Source: Chlamydoabsidia padenii (Eukaryota; Mucoromycota; Mucoromycetes; Mucorales; Cunninghamellaceae). From it: a DNA stretch of 64,000 nucleotides. The translations under genes and the position numbers were made by a program. The stretch spans positions 186,001 through 250,000 of the forward strand of contig JAIWND010000021.1 of assembly GCA_025330725.1 (NCBI GenBank), written 5' to 3'. The notes under the pieces were generated by a model. That model had not been told where the DNA came from, did no database searches, and saw nothing but the letters and a program-made list of their open reading frames with translations. Of the stretch, positions 11,483 through 22,623 are shown piece after piece (position 1 is the first letter of the stretch; each line of letters begins with the position of its first letter).

Positions 11483-12078
11483 TGCTAGGCGCATTGAATT
11501 TTGGTATTCGGCGTTTGAAAATGAAGCTTTCTTTCGTCTACATAGAAAAAAAATCTTTCGAAGCAAAGAAAAGGTAAAAGTCATTGCAAGTCTAAACATC
11601 CTAACACAAGGATCTTGGAGCTTGGCTTTTGCGGTAAAGTATGTTGGAAATAGGTCATAGTGTCCACATGGCCACTTTAATCGTTAGCATCCTTTAACAA
11701 CGGAGCGAGTAAAGCTCCTTCCAACTCTGACTAGGGACTGGCGGGATTTGGAAATGATTTTTGCTTCTGTCTGTAAAAAAAAGTCTTCGTCCTTTTTTCT
11801 TGCAAGAGACAGGTAAAACTTATTACAAGCTTGGACAGACTAGCACAAGAATTTTGGCGCTTGAATTTTGTGGTAAAATATATTGGAAATGGGTTATAGT
11901 ATTCACATTACCACTTTAATCATTAGCATCCTTTAACAACGGAGCGAGGAGAGCCCATCCAAAATCTTGGTAAGGAATCAAGGTGAAGCGGGGTTTGAAC
12001 ACGAAGTGGGTTTCATGACAGGTAAAAGTCATCGCAAGTTCGGGCAGGTTGACACAAGGGACTTGGTGCTTGGCTTTT
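11483..12078 (+). repeat. Dispersed repeat, two and a half tandem units
   Basis: Two head-to-tail units and a partial third share segments with each other and with 39.0-39.5 kb. Each unit starts with a form of the window-wide element (11509 CGGCGTTTGAAAATG, 11741 GCGGGATTTGGAAATG, 11988 GCGGGGTTTGAAC), at spacings of 232 and 247 bp. Shared blocks inside a unit are, in order, GGTAAAAGTCATTGCAAG, ACACAAGGATCTTGG, GGTAAAGTATGTTGGAAAT, CCACTTTAATCGTTAGCATC and CTTTAACAACGGAGCGAG. Copies differ at roughly a tenth to a fifth of positions by eye. No ORF is conserved, and I see no terminal inverted repeats or target duplications. Confidence 0.85.
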
Positions 12079-12687
12079 AACCTAAATACCATAACCACTT
12101 GACGTCTAATAAAGGCCCCATATTTTTGTATTACTTTATTGATTTGATTGACTACATCTAGACATGATCCTATCATTGAGACATTCTTATCCATTGTTTG
12201 AATGATTGGTTCACCATTAACTTTCGCACGGTATCATTTCCCAACACTGATTGACAACTTTTTTTTCCCTTCATCGTCTTCTTTCTGCCCTCCTTCTTCC
12301 ACTTCCAATATGGTTGGATGAATCCTCTCCTCTGTCTTCTTTCCGCTCTCCTTCCGCCACTGTCAATGTGATCAGCCGGCTGCAACGGTTATACAATCAA
12401 ACAATTCATGTAATAATGCTGGCTACTTGGTATGGGAAGTTATCGCAACCCACACACACTGCACTTGGGTGATGATTTTTATCAATCAAGTGGTAAGTTT
12501 TATCATTTCCGTAGACAGAAGGGGCTGATCACAGTACTAACTGATTGTTTGATTTCATTTCCTATGTATGATTGCTTTTGATCATTTCTTTCAACCACTT
12601 TTAAACATTGTATATTTTATTGTTGCTTTTATTTGATTAATTAATAAAACTAGTAATACATACAATAAAACAATAGCATCATTTTTA

Positions 12688-14333
12688 TTAGGATAATATC
12701 AAATTAGGATCATAAGGGTCATCACTATCACTACCATCCACAATCGTCTTCTTGTCGTCGTTTATTTCGATGGCTTCCAATGTCGGCAAGATCTTTTCCC
12801 ATATGGAGACACCCTAAATAAAAGCAAATTAGTCTTGCCTCGAAAAAGGGTCCTTTTTACCTTTTGATAAAAATCCACATGACAATCAGCATAAGCGGCC
12901 AATCCACGTTTCAGTTCATTCGTTTTACATTGTTGGAAGAGATCGAATTCATGCACGACTTGTTCGGAGAAGCCATGCGATATATCATTGGTCCGAGCCA
13001 CTTCGTCTTGCAATTCCTTGATTTTCATTTCCAGTCGTACAAGTTTTTCCTTTCGTGCCCGTTCCATATCCATCCCCCGTACTTGTTTGATCTTGTCCAG
13101 GACCATTTCAGAGAGATGCCATGATCCATTGTCGTTCCTTCCTGGGTACATGATTCTTTCCTTGTCTTGAATCGATTGTTGTAAATAGGTAGATAGTTCT
13201 TCAAAATCCACCTGTTTTTGATCCCGATCACGTAGGACGGCCTGTTTAAACAAGAGTGACATTTAGTATTTACCTTGTTATATATAGTGTGATTGATAGG
13301 ATACCTTGGCAGATCGACAATAGTTTAATAGTTCATGGATTGAGTTCAAATAGAGGATTTCTTCTTGGCTGGACTATATATAAAGGAGAAGGATTAATAA
13401 AGTGAAGTAATGGTTTGCTATTTTCAGTTATACCATTGTTTTCAGAGCAGCGGCATATGCTTTTGTGGTTTCAGCAAACTGATGAAGAGGTTGATTTATA
13501 TTTGATTCCAAACTTGATAATCCTTGAATACTTTGCCCAAAGCTGGTATAATCTTGTTGTAAATCTATATAAATAGAAAGAGTGAGATGCATGTATGATA
13601 CATAAGTTATGATACAACTTACCATGTTGTCGTTTCCCAATTCTTGAATAAAGTCGTTCCACCGTATTGAGATTATCTTCGAGTTTGTCGATCCGGTCCT
13701 TCATCATTGTAAATCGTTCTTCGGGTTTCTTTACCTTGGCAAACGCATTGAGTAAGGTATCACTGATAGATTCCAATACTGTGACAGAAGGAGGGACATA
13801 TCTGGATTGTGATTGTTTGTCATTTTTCTGAATGTATCACAGAGCGAATAGTTAGTTGAGCCATAAGGAGAGTATTTATATTTTACTTACAAAGTCGGAG
13901 GATTCCAAGAAGAGTCTGGTACATTGCGATTGTTGTAAAATGGGGTGCCTGGCTATCCGATCCAGAAACCACTGTAAGCTAATTAAAGGGCGTGTGAGCA
14001 TCGTATGATGGTACACCTATATATATGCTTACCAGAATTTCCGTCGTTCTATAAAATCAGAGCTGAATCGATCCCCCTTGATATATTCTATAAAGTAAAA
14101 AGTTGAGTTATCTTGGCTTGCATAAATCTTGGCATTTTAATGATTTCATTTACCTAATCGATGTTTTTCAGGCAATGGCGGTACAATACAAGCAGGGTAT
14201 TCCAAACAAAGAGTATTATAGAGCCAAACAAAGTCTTGGAATCGACGCCACACAGGCCTTGGGTTGGTAGAAGAGAATATTTCCACTGATGTCTATATTT
14301 TACAAAAATATCAGTAAACATATATCTCTTTAC

Positions 14334-14364
<31 letters not shown>

Positions 14365-14941
14365 TACCGTTGTTGTCACCAAATAAGATACATAGGCACC
14401 TTGGTTTCCGTCCAAGTGTTTCTGGGCATCACCCACACAGATGATCATTGGCTTGGCAATCTTGGGTGTGGAGTGTCTTCGAGTTGGACCATCTTGGTAA
14501 GCGCTGGTAGAAGAACCATGAGTAGACAAAGAAGAAGTATTATAATAAGTTGGAGGTGTATTGGATATAGTATCAATAGGATCCCCATTAGTGTTATTGT
14601 TGTTATTGTTGTTGTTGAATGGTGACAACGGTGACGTTCGCTGTTCAAACGATGTACTTTCGTCCGAATAGACTGGTGAATCAGGCTAATATCAAGTTGC
14701 ATCCAAATAAGATGGATACAAAAGCGAAAAAGAAGAAGAAACAATAGTATGGATTAGTACCAGTCGTACTAAACCCTCCCCCCCCCAATGGTTATTTGAT
14801 TGTTGTAACCAGACATCTTACCTGAGTGTCATAAGTGGATGAAGCATAGGTTGATAAAGGATCAAGTGTATCCAAACCTGGTGTTAGTGTATTACTCGTA
14901 GCATGTACATTCCATTCCACATTGTCGTAATCGTCACCCAT
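12688..14941 (-). CDS. SNX4: Sorting nexin SNX4/ATG24-like (PX-BAR)
   Basis: SNX4 binds PI3P on early endosomes and recycles cargo such as v-SNAREs; in fungi it also supports selective autophagy. Ten minus-strand exons (14941-14822, 14685-14368, 14292-14154, 14087-14033, 13978-13891, 13827-13623, 13564-13434, 13373-13305, 13241-12861, 12813-12688) give 543 aa. Residues ~1-105 are a low-complexity leader with Asn runs. The PX domain follows: G-A-Y-V-S-Y-L-V, then WRRFQDFVWLYNTL, PPLPEKHR, GDRFSSDFIERR, and LQWFLDRIARHPILQQS. The FIERR...FL.RI.RHP.L pattern is characteristic of SNX4 rather than Vps5/Vps17. The C-terminal ~270 residues are helical, as expected for a BAR domain, and end in an acidic tail DGSDSDDPYD. 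A (TAA/ATT)n microsatellite lies in intron 2. Confidence 0.92.
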
Positions 14942-15012
14942 ATTGTAATCAAAAAAAAAAAGTAAAAGAAAGAAAGGGGAATTTGCCTTTGCCTTTTTAC
15001 TAGTATTGTGAT

Positions 15013-15025
15013 TTTAAATCCCGAC
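15013..15025 (-). promoter_or_regulatory. CGGGATTTGAAA-like element upstream of SNX4
   Basis: Plus strand TTTAAATCCCGAC, 72 bp upstream of the SNX4 start on the minus strand. Confidence 0.55.
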
Positions 15026-15854
15026 ATCAAATCTGGGGAGTAAATTTAGTTTTTCGTCGATTAGGGCAATAGGCTTCATCTCATTAATGCGAACTATGAT
15101 GGCCAATGTCCTGTATAAGATTGTTATAATTTGACAATGCATGGATTTTGATCATCTGATTTTTTCTCATAAAAGAGCTTTTTAAATTCTTTTCAGCTTT
15201 CCTTGGGGATGCCCACCCAAACAATAACAACTTGTCAGTCAATTCTTGGATGAGAATATGGCTGTCACCCCACCTTTGAGAGGGATGGATACGGGACTTC
15301 GGCCAACGGTAAGTGAAAAATAAAAGGAAACCACATAATTCCCACATAATATTAACTGATATTTCATCCTCCGCTTATTCGACGAAAAATTCAAGTTACC
15401 CAATTCTAGGACCCCAGGCCGGTCAGTCATACAAACACGTACAAAAAAAAAAAGTTCCCCGCATAAATAAGCATTTACACCGCTACAATCTAGACCAACA
15501 ATAATACATATATACATAAATGCTCCATGTTTTATTAACGGACCAATAAGAGTAAAAAACCAAATAGAGGCACACATATGAGAAGTCCACCTTTAGTACT
15601 GACGCCCTTGGCAAATGATTTGATTCCCAATTTGACAGTTCATCATAGAAGAGTCTTGTTCTTGTATATCACAAACAACATCACCATCAGCATATTAGGT
15701 GATAATAGCAGAAGGAAGATAGTGCTTTTTCAACCAAAAGACTATCCACCAAGGAACACAGTATTCCCTTGTTTTACATCCATCTAGAGTGGATCCTAAG
15801 AGTGTCGATTTGATTTTGTTTGATACAAATGGGTTGGTTTGAAAAAACAGAGAT

Positions 15855-15857
<3 letters not shown>

Positions 15858-15891
<34 letters not shown>
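15858..15891 (+). repeat. 34-nt poly-T tract
   Basis: Uninterrupted T homopolymer, one of the longest in the window. It could be a poly-A remnant of a retroposed copy on the minus strand, but no source gene body is visible beside it. Confidence 0.8.
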
Positions 15892-15892
<1 letters not shown>

Positions 15893-16137
15893 GGTTGCAG
15901 AAAGGTGGCTAACAATGAAAGAAGAAGAAAAAAAAGCTGAGAGTTATTATGCAGGCGGAATTTGAAACCATCCTGTTGGGGAGATGCCATAAATGGCTGA
16001 GTTAAAAAGTTCAATGCCAATATACTTCAAAATAAATAAACAGTAAAAGAGACATTACTTGATCCCGCAAGATAGAAAATGGTATGAGCTATTTTGCCTG
16101 ATTGTACAGTACTTCAATGATCCATGCCCTGTCGGGC

Positions 16138-16151
16138 GATTCAATCCCCGC
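16138..16151 (-). promoter_or_regulatory. Element with tRNA T-arm-like sequence
   Basis: Plus strand GATTCAATCCCCGC, close to the window-wide element and also to the B box/T-arm of tRNA genes (GGTTCRANYCC). No cloverleaf can be folded around it. Confidence 0.35.
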
Positions 16152-16346
16152 ATCTTACCCACTCTCTTTTTTTTTTTTTTTGCTCCTGGCCAAGAGTTCT
16201 CCTTCCACTAAAGCAAGAGTCATCCTAATTTAAGAAAACTATCTTTTTTGATGTCTGATTATGTATTTTTGTTATCATGAATTCATGAAATGCTTTTTGT
16301 CTTTGGTTTTACTCCTGCCTCATTCAAAACCAGCAAAATGCAGCTG

Positions 16347-16360
16347 GCGGGGATTTGAGA
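16347..16360 (+). promoter_or_regulatory. CGGGATTTGAAA-like element upstream of MYSM1-like A
   Basis: GCGGGGATTTGAGA, about 157 bp before the ATG at 16517, followed by a T/C-rich leader at 16453-16500. Confidence 0.55.
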
Positions 16361-16516
16361 TACCAAACTTTTGAGGTATGGCATTTACTACGATCTGATT
16401 GGCCAGAAATGGTAGCCTGAAAAAGGGCGTATTAGGAACAAACAAATAAGCCTTTCTTTTTTCTTTTTTGTTCCATTTGTTTTTTTTCTTTCTTTTTTGT
16501 AGTCTTCTCTTATCAA

Positions 16517-18773
16517 ATGGATCCCTGCATTACCAACAACCTTTATAGTCTTCCTGCCAACTTGGAAGAAGACGGTACAAAGCTATTTGAAGCCAATCAT
16601 TATCCTGTGTCAAAAGGTAATAAAGAAGAGAAATTACTGTGGGAAATGTCAACTAACATTTTAATGAAACACTGTAGAACCTGACACTATGATTAAAACA
16701 AGCGTCCCACAGGACACGGACAATATTGAACCTGTAAGTAAATGTAAAACCCCCCTTCCCCTCCAATGAAAAACCATATTTCAGGAGCACTAATCTATCT
16801 ATTACTTTCTTTAAAGGACCCATCAACTAAAGAGTACGCGTCTGACAACAACAAGAACAACACCGAGGTGGAAGAACTGGCTATTAAACAGTCTGGGAAC
16901 TCTGTAAAAGAAGAAAAGGTAAACAAGATGAATCATGCCAAAATCATCACACTCATACATACATTATATTAGACCTTGGATCGTGATACTATAACTGATT
17001 ATGAACAACAAAGAAATCCGGAATGGTTTCTCGAAGGAAAACCTGCCAAAACACCTGCCAAATACATGTTGATCAGAAACTTTATACTGGATTATTGGAA
17101 CAAGCATAAACCTCAATACATTGCCAAATCTGTCGTCCGCAAACAAATGTCCAACTGTGGTGATGTCAATTCCTTTGGTCGTGTCCATTCCTTCCTTGAA
17201 TCGGCGGGGTATATCAATGTCAACTGTCCAATGTCCACCAGAACCGGTCATTCTACCGTCAAAAAACCACGTGTTCCTCGTCCCTATCAGCCCAAGTCTC
17301 TATCGGAAAAGTCTTTGGATAGAAAAAGGTAAATATGGGAAAGAGGTGTAGAGTTGGTTATATTAACTTGTCATTCTTTATATAAAACAGAAAAAAGAAT
17401 CATAATCTCGAAATGTGGTAAGTATTTGATTTGGATTTTACAATCATCTTTTAACTCGCTGTTTGTTTTTCTTTTTTTCTTTTTAGGAACAGCGCTGACA
17501 TTCCCCGTAATGCAAACCAGAGGAATCGGGATTTGAAAAAAAAGACTAACCTTCTCTTCCTCCTTTTTATAGCAAGCAAATCGAAAAGAAGACGCGATAA
17601 ACCTCGATATGCTAACAATGGTGCTGAAGATGGTGAATCTGATCCCTATCAATTGGTTCCTCTTGAAGATTACACAGACAACTATCCTGCACCTTTCAAA
17701 GTCAGTGTGAACAGTGACGCCTTGGTAAGTCTTGTCGAGATGATCATCATCCAATACTGATTCTTCTTCTTTTTATATATATATATATATACGTAGGCCA
17801 TTGCAGATTTTCATTCTCATTTGGTATTGACTGAAATTATTGGATTGCTTGGTGGTACCTTTGAAACAAACGATAATGGTGAAAAAATCCTCACTGTAAA
17901 GCAAGTCTTCCCTTGTAAAAGCACAAGTACCGATATCCAGGTAAGTATACCCCTTCACTAATCAATCACTTTATAAATATTTATTATTATTATTGTTATT
18001 ATTATTACATATAGTGTGAAATGGATCCCAATTCTGAAATGGAAGCAAGGGAATGGTTTGCAGAGAAGGGGTTGCAGGTAGTAGGTTGGTACCACTCTCA
18101 TCCGACATTTGTGGCAATTCCTAGTATCCGTGACATTGAAAACCAAATGTCTTATCAGGTAAATATACAAATGTTGATACAATCAATCTCTTTAATATTC
18201 TCTTTACTACTTTATAGGATCTCTTCCGCATCAAGGAAACTGGCGATGAACCTTTTATTGGTCTTATCATCAATCCATATAATACAAAAGATGGAATCTC
18301 AGCCATGACCTATGTGCATATCAGTAATGAAGTAGACAGCACAATGACCTTCCGTAAGTACGATCTACTTTGATACGTATTGTAGGACGATTCATAAATA
18401 TTTAATCTTGCCTTTGTTTTTATTTAGGTGTACCTTACAAATGTGATCAGATCACTACTCCAAACATCGTTGATGTGGCTGCGACTATGGCTACTTTTGA
18501 ACATCTTGTTGAGGAGTACAAGGACCATCAAGAGTAAGTTGTTTTTTTATGCATTAATACCAAAGAAATGCTCATACTCACACTTTTTTTTTTTAACCCC
18601 ACACATATAGAAAAGTGGACATGTCTTCCAAGATTGATGGACAACTAGCCACGGATATATGTTTGAACTCTTTGGAACGATTTGTACATTTGGAACCTGA
18701 TTCTCATCAATATTTTACTGGTCAAGTCCGACGTCTCATTACCGATCACTTTCAGCAATTACATCAAGACTAG
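16517..18773 (+). CDS. MYSM1-like SWIRM-MPN+ deubiquitinase, paralogue A (no SANT domain)
   Basis: Twelve exons (16517-16616, 16678-16733, 16817-16918, 16973-17328, 17391-17417, 17487-17506, 17573-17724, 17797-17940, 18015-18158, 18218-18353, 18428-18533, 18611-18773) give 501 aa. After an acidic N-terminus, residues ~95-180 are a SWIRM domain: [43 protein letters not shown]. Residues ~265-430 are an MPN+ (JAMM) metalloprotease domain with an intact motif: E284, H346, H348, S356, D359 in GWYHSHPTF...PSIRDIENQ. Animal MYSM1 joins Myb/SANT, SWIRM and MPN and removes monoubiquitin from histone H2A; here the SANT is absent, whereas paralogue B at 30.9 kb has it. By inference this is a chromatin deubiquitinase with altered DNA targeting. 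Intron 6 contains a copy of the window-wide element. Two exons are very short (27 and 20 nt), but phases agree throughout. Confidence 0.9.
17527..17539 (+). promoter_or_regulatory. CGGGATTTGAAA element inside an intron
   Basis: Exact CGGGATTTGAAAA within intron 6 (17507-17572) of MYSM1-like A. It could belong to an intronic regulatory site or be a passenger; it is one of two intronic copies in the window. Confidence 0.5.
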
Positions 18774-19275
18774 GTCTCCTATTTGATTTACCCCTTATGT
18801 GATTGGATTGTACCAACAAATCTATTATCTGATCTCCACTCTCTTAGTACAATATAGTATTATCATTATCATTATTTTATGCACATTTTGATAGTTTATC
18901 TCCGCTTTTAGTTTATAGCTTTACCTTTTATCAAAATGAAATAAATAACACAATTTGCCTCTACTCAAAACATTTAAAACCCGACATTCATGCAAGGGAA
19001 GCATAGATTTGATCTAACACACACTATTGGAAAGCTTGATACAAAGTTTAAATGAAATCAATACCAGGAATGCTATCATAAATCCACCATTCTATTATGT
19101 GTTACCTATAACAGTGTGATGACGTGAAGATCATTTTAAATATAAAGGGCAAAAGACAGATACATAACAGTAGTATAGTTTATTATTTATTAATCAATTA
19201 ATTCATAGTAATCAACCCTACCATCTATTCTATTAATACAATAATCTAATTGTAAACCCCTCCATCAAAAACATA
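18774..19275. other. Convergent 3' region of MYSM1-like A and ABHD11
   Basis: About 500 bp, AT-rich, with AATAAA-like sequences for the plus-strand gene near 18938 and TTATTT/TTTATT for the minus-strand gene near 19176-19190. A weak element variant sits at 18973. No ORF of note. Confidence 0.6.
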
Positions 19276-20376
19276 CTATACTTGTGCATTCTTGTCAGAG
19301 ATAAAATTTGAGACCAAAGACAAAAACAGATCCGGGTTTTCCGCATGTAACCAATGACCACAACCAGGCATGGTTACCATCCGAGCATTAGGAAATTGTT
19401 GGTCGACCAATTCCGGATACGACACAAAGGGTTTACGATAAGGGCTTGACCCTCCAGTGATAAATAACGTCGGACCGGTGTATTGATGATGTTGGATAAA
19501 CTCGGCCAAGTTACCGAGCGCATTACCCAACGTGTCCAAAGGCACACGGAAGCGATAGATGCCATCTTTAGGTGATTTTTTCAAATTGGTGAGTAAGAAT
19601 TGACGGACGGCAACTATGATAAATATAAAAGAGTTAGGATAGGTCAGGTATGTGTGTGTGTGTATTTGTTTACCATCAGGTTCATAATCTTTCATGATTT
19701 GATCCGCTTCGCTTTGTCGTTTGAGTTGGGTTTCTTGAACCACCTTCATGCCTTGGACATATTTTGGAAATTCAGGTAAAAGTGTCATATGTACAGGGGC
19801 AATGTCGGCGACGATTAGTTTGTAGACAATGTGAGGGTGCGTCATGGCCAAGGTCATCACCGTCTTTCCGCCCCTATTTTTTAAAAAGAAGAAAAAGTGT
19901 CAGTTTTTTTTTTTTTTTTTGTGATGGGTTGACTTACATGGAGTGCCCAAGAAAGATAGGTTTTTTTAGTCCTTGTTCAAGTACCCATTGATGGACGTCT
20001 AGTGCCATGGCTTCATAGGTATGTGGTAAACTGTGAGGACTTTCACCATGATTTCGTAAATCCTATTTCCAAAAGTAAACGATCAACAAAGATTAGTCAT
20101 GCTTATCCCACTCTATCTTTATATATTACCTACCAAAGCATACACATCTCTCGATAAGCGACGATTAAGTGCCTTGGCCAAGGCCTTCCAGTTTTGCTTG
20201 CTTCCAAAAAGACCATGACAAATGACAAGAGGTGATGAATCGTTAGGTGAGGTTGTGTTGGTTGCTGAATATTTGGTGTAAGATAAAGGCACAGTCGATG
20301 TCATAGATGTGTATAAACGTCTAGGCATCACTCTAAATGAGCGAGTTAAAAGACGTCTAGAATGTAAAGATATCAT
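19276..20376 (-). CDS. ABHD11: Mitochondrial alpha/beta hydrolase of the ABHD11/Imo32 family
   Basis: Minus-strand exons 20376-20134, 20062-19938, 19873-19674 and 19613-19276 give 301 aa. The N-terminus MISLHSRRLLTRSFRVMPRRLY is a classical Arg-rich mitochondrial leader. The fold follows with oxyanion motif HGLFGS.QNW, DLRNHGESPH, nucleophile elbow GHSMGG (Ser122), MTLAMTHP, DIAP, and a C-terminal PGCGHWLHAENP carrying the catalytic His. This order matches ABHD11, which in animals protects lipoylation of 2-oxoglutarate dehydrogenase, and yeast Imo32. The substrate is not evident from sequence. The ATG at 20376 is chosen over an upstream TTG because it places the leader correctly. The GHSM-GG junction is restored only by a phase-2 splice. 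Confidence 0.93.
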
Positions 20377-20502
20377 TGTGGGTGAATAATTAGGAAGAGA
20401 AAAGAAGGAACCTGAGCTGGATGACAAAATGATACTTTTTTATTTAACCGGTCGGAGTTTGTTTTATTTTTTTTACCCCTCTCAATAACTAATAATGGGC
20501 AC

Positions 20503-21078
20503 CTATTTCCATGAGAAACAAGAACTACCAAACCCATTTTCCATGACTTTTCCACCCCATGATGCAATGGATTCTGATTCTAGCGTTATACTGGAAAACG
20601 TTGCCATTGAACCAGAAGATCGACGATCAGAAGAGGCAGCAGGCTTAATCGCCAACACTGTCGGTGTTAAGAATTTCCAGCGAGAATCCTTCTTTGTATC
20701 CATGGATACCCTTTTTCGCCTTCTTTTTTTCAGCATGGATCCATCTGTGTGGATGATTTGTAATGGGCTTGGTTTATCGGTGCATAATATTTCCGGAGTT
20801 TCAAATCGTAGGGGTGGTAGCCGAGCATGGCCACATGGTCGATCCTTCTTGATGATGTGGGGAGAGAATGTACTTGGTAGAGGAGATAGCAGAGGACAGA
20901 AGGGTTGCGTATGGTAAAGTGGTGGGGTGAATAGAAGACGTGTATTCTTATCATCCTGAAAAAAGTAATCATGCTCATTATTATGCTTTTGGATCGGCCT
21001 TCGTCGATCGGTATATGCGCTATGATCCTCTCCACTGAGAAGAAAAGAAATAGGAGGCAATGTAATAGATTTTTTCAT
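20503..21078 (-). CDS. Hypothetical basic Ser/Pro-rich protein, 191 aa
   Basis: Uninterrupted minus-strand ORF beginning MKKSITLPPISFLLSG. It has no recognisable domain; it is rich in Ser, Pro, Lys and Arg and contains a KKRRRKR cluster (a possible nuclear signal) near residue 115. The element at 21163 sits 85 bp upstream of the ATG, the same placement as in the known genes, which favours this strand over a 140-aa plus-strand ORF covering the same bases. It ends 126 bp before the ABHD11 start on the same strand. Function unknown. Confidence 0.5.
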   Translation of the reverse strand: MKKSITLPPISFLLSGEDHSAYTDRRRPIQKHNNEHDYFFQDDKNTRLLFTPPLYHTQPFCPLLSPLPSTFSPHIIKKDRPCGHARLPPLRFETPEILCTDKPSPLQIIHTDGSMLKKRRRKRVSMDTKKDSRWKFLTPTVLAIKPAASSDRRSSGSMATFSSITLESESIASWGGKVMENGFGSSCFSWK

Positions 21079-21749
21079 TTTGTTTTATGAGAAAAAAAAA
21101 AAAAGAAATGGAAGGTGATGGCTTTTAAAGGAACATGAGAAAAAAAAAAAGATACTCGTACAGTTTAAACCCCGCTTTTCATCTCTTGTCTCTCATGGAT
21201 CCATGAATCTTATCTCTTCATCTGTAACACAATATGACAAGGAAAAAAAAGCACAGTATATTCATAAGATTCATGCATTGAAGGCTGTGTAATGAGAAAC
21301 TTCATTTGTTCCTGACATTGAACCTCGACGGGATTTCAATCTACAGGATTTTGTAATCTTTTTTTGGAAATGTTGATCCAGTAACTGTGCCTCGTTGATG
21401 ACAAAACAAGAGTTGAAACTAGCATCACTATTTGATAAGAAAGGTCCCCGACCAATGAGAGAAAAGTGGTGGAATCTTATTTCCACCAAATAAAGCAATC
21501 ATGAGGGAAGAGATGAACAAATCCAGTGGATCCAATGGTATTCATATGGCTTCCACTGAATGATCACAGTACCTTTTATCACCTACCCAAATACCCAACC
21601 CATTGTTATCTCCATTGTATTATAAAACCCTATATTGCACTATTATGTAAAATACCAAGACAAAACAAAGAGTAATAAATAGATAAATGTGGTTTTTATT
21701 TGATGTGATGAATTTGCATTATAAACCATTCATCAAGTATTGATCGACT
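21079..21749. other. Intergenic region downstream of RPEL protein 1
   Basis: Holds the promoter of the 191-aa ORF (element at 21163) and the 3' region of the RPEL gene. A 75-aa minus ORF at 21271-21498 shows no family resemblance and is not called. Confidence 0.5.
21163..21175 (-). promoter_or_regulatory. CGGGATTTGAAA-like element upstream of the 191-aa ORF
   Basis: Plus strand GTTTAAACCCCGC, 85 bp upstream of the minus-strand ATG at 21078. Confidence 0.5.
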
Positions 21750-22367
21750 TTAAGAGAGTTGTTCACCTAGATTGTAAAAAAGACATTAGTATCACCAACA
21801 ATGCAAACCCACTTTTTTTTTTTCTTCTTTTACCCTTGTTTACCTTGTAAGATACCTTGATCCATTAATGCATCCATGGTAGGCCGCCCAGCAATCTTTT
21901 GTTCAAGATTCCTTTGTAATTCCAATTTATCATTATTAGGATTTTGAAAAGCAGGTGCGACAACACAGTCTATACAAAACAATAAAGTGAGCAAAAAAAA
22001 AAAAAAAAAAGCATCATGTAGAATTATACTTTGTAAAATGTTTTGTTGCACCAAGGATTCAGGTGTGGGGCGGTGAGCGATCTTGTGACGCAAGGCATCT
22101 TCAAGTTTTCGTTTCGAGAGCTCGTCGCGTTGTTGTTGGATGGCAGGAGCGACATGAGGATCTATATAACATGAGTTGGTTTAAAAGAATGATAGAGGGG
22201 AGATTACTTTACCTTTCAAGATGTTCTTGTTAACAAGATCCATGACATTAGGTCGTCGAGCCAGTAGGTTTTCAAGTGGGTTTTCTGGTACGGCTAACCG
22301 TTCATTACATATAAACGTAAAGTTATATTAGTCTATAAAGTTTGTGGTCATCTTTTTACTTACTCAT
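21750..22367 (-). CDS. RPEL-repeat protein 1 (three repeats)
   Basis: Five minus-strand exons (22367-22364, 22293-22213, 22161-22030, 21969-21844, 21766-21750) give 119 aa. The protein is little more than three RPEL motifs, each near RP...(D/E).L(V/M)....IL: R-R-P-N-V-M-D-L-V-N-K-N-I-L-K, then HRPTPESLVQQNILQ, then GRPTMDALMDQGILQ. Each repeat ends an exon, and the repeat-bearing exons begin and end in phase 1, a layout suited to exon duplication. In animals RPEL motifs bind G-actin (MRTF, Phactr), and fungal stand-alone RPEL proteins are poorly characterised, so actin binding is an inference. The first exon encodes only ATG plus one base; its donor and frame agree with the plus-strand paralogue at 34.6 kb, which supports the model. 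Confidence 0.85.
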
Positions 22368-22446
22368 TGTTGAGATGGGAGAAAGAGAAACAAAAGGGAT
22401 TGAAAAAATCCAGGGGGTTGAAACATATTTTATGCCTCTCTGAAGT

Positions 22447-22459
22447 CGGGGGTTTAAAT
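22447..22459 (+). promoter_or_regulatory. CGGGATTTGAAA-like element upstream of RPEL protein 1
   Basis: CGGGGGTTTAAAT, 80 bp upstream of the RPEL1 ATG on the minus strand. Two weaker relatives, GGGATTGAAAAA at 22397 and GGGGGTTGAAAC at 22413, lie between it and the gene. Confidence 0.45.
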
Positions 22460-22623
22460 ATGCAATGCACACCTGCATAGGGCAACGCCATGCTATTTGA
22501 ACATTATTGTTTCACACCTATTTACAACAATCCTAAAAAGTAAAAAAAACTGAGTTTTTATTTGAATGATAAGAATAATACAAATGAGAATAAGCTATAA
22601 CTACATGGGTGGATCTATACTAT

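Larger units (their letters stand above)
10585..12687. other. Gene-poor interval with dispersed repeat
   Basis: About 2.1 kb with no supported gene. 10585-11000 is CAF40 3' sequence, AT-rich with poly-T near 10907 and TTA repeats near 10950. 11110-11500 carries two element-like sites. 11480-12080 is occupied by tandem copies of a dispersed repeat (separate entry). 12100-12650 shows only short ORFs and, at about 12642-12650, AATAAA-like sequence that would not serve minus-strand SNX4. Confidence 0.6.
14942..16516. other. Intergenic region between SNX4 and MYSM1-like A
   Basis: About 1.6 kb without a supported gene. It holds the SNX4 promoter element (15013), a 34-T homopolymer (15858-15891), two further element-like sites (15954, 16138) and the MYSM1-A promoter element at 16347. 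Short ORFs here have no recognisable content. Confidence 0.6.

Noticed and set aside
20495..20917. Plus-strand 140-aa ORF overlapping the 191-aa minus ORF
   Set aside because: The minus ORF is longer, has a promoter element at the usual distance, and the plus ORF has no such support. One of the two is a shadow.
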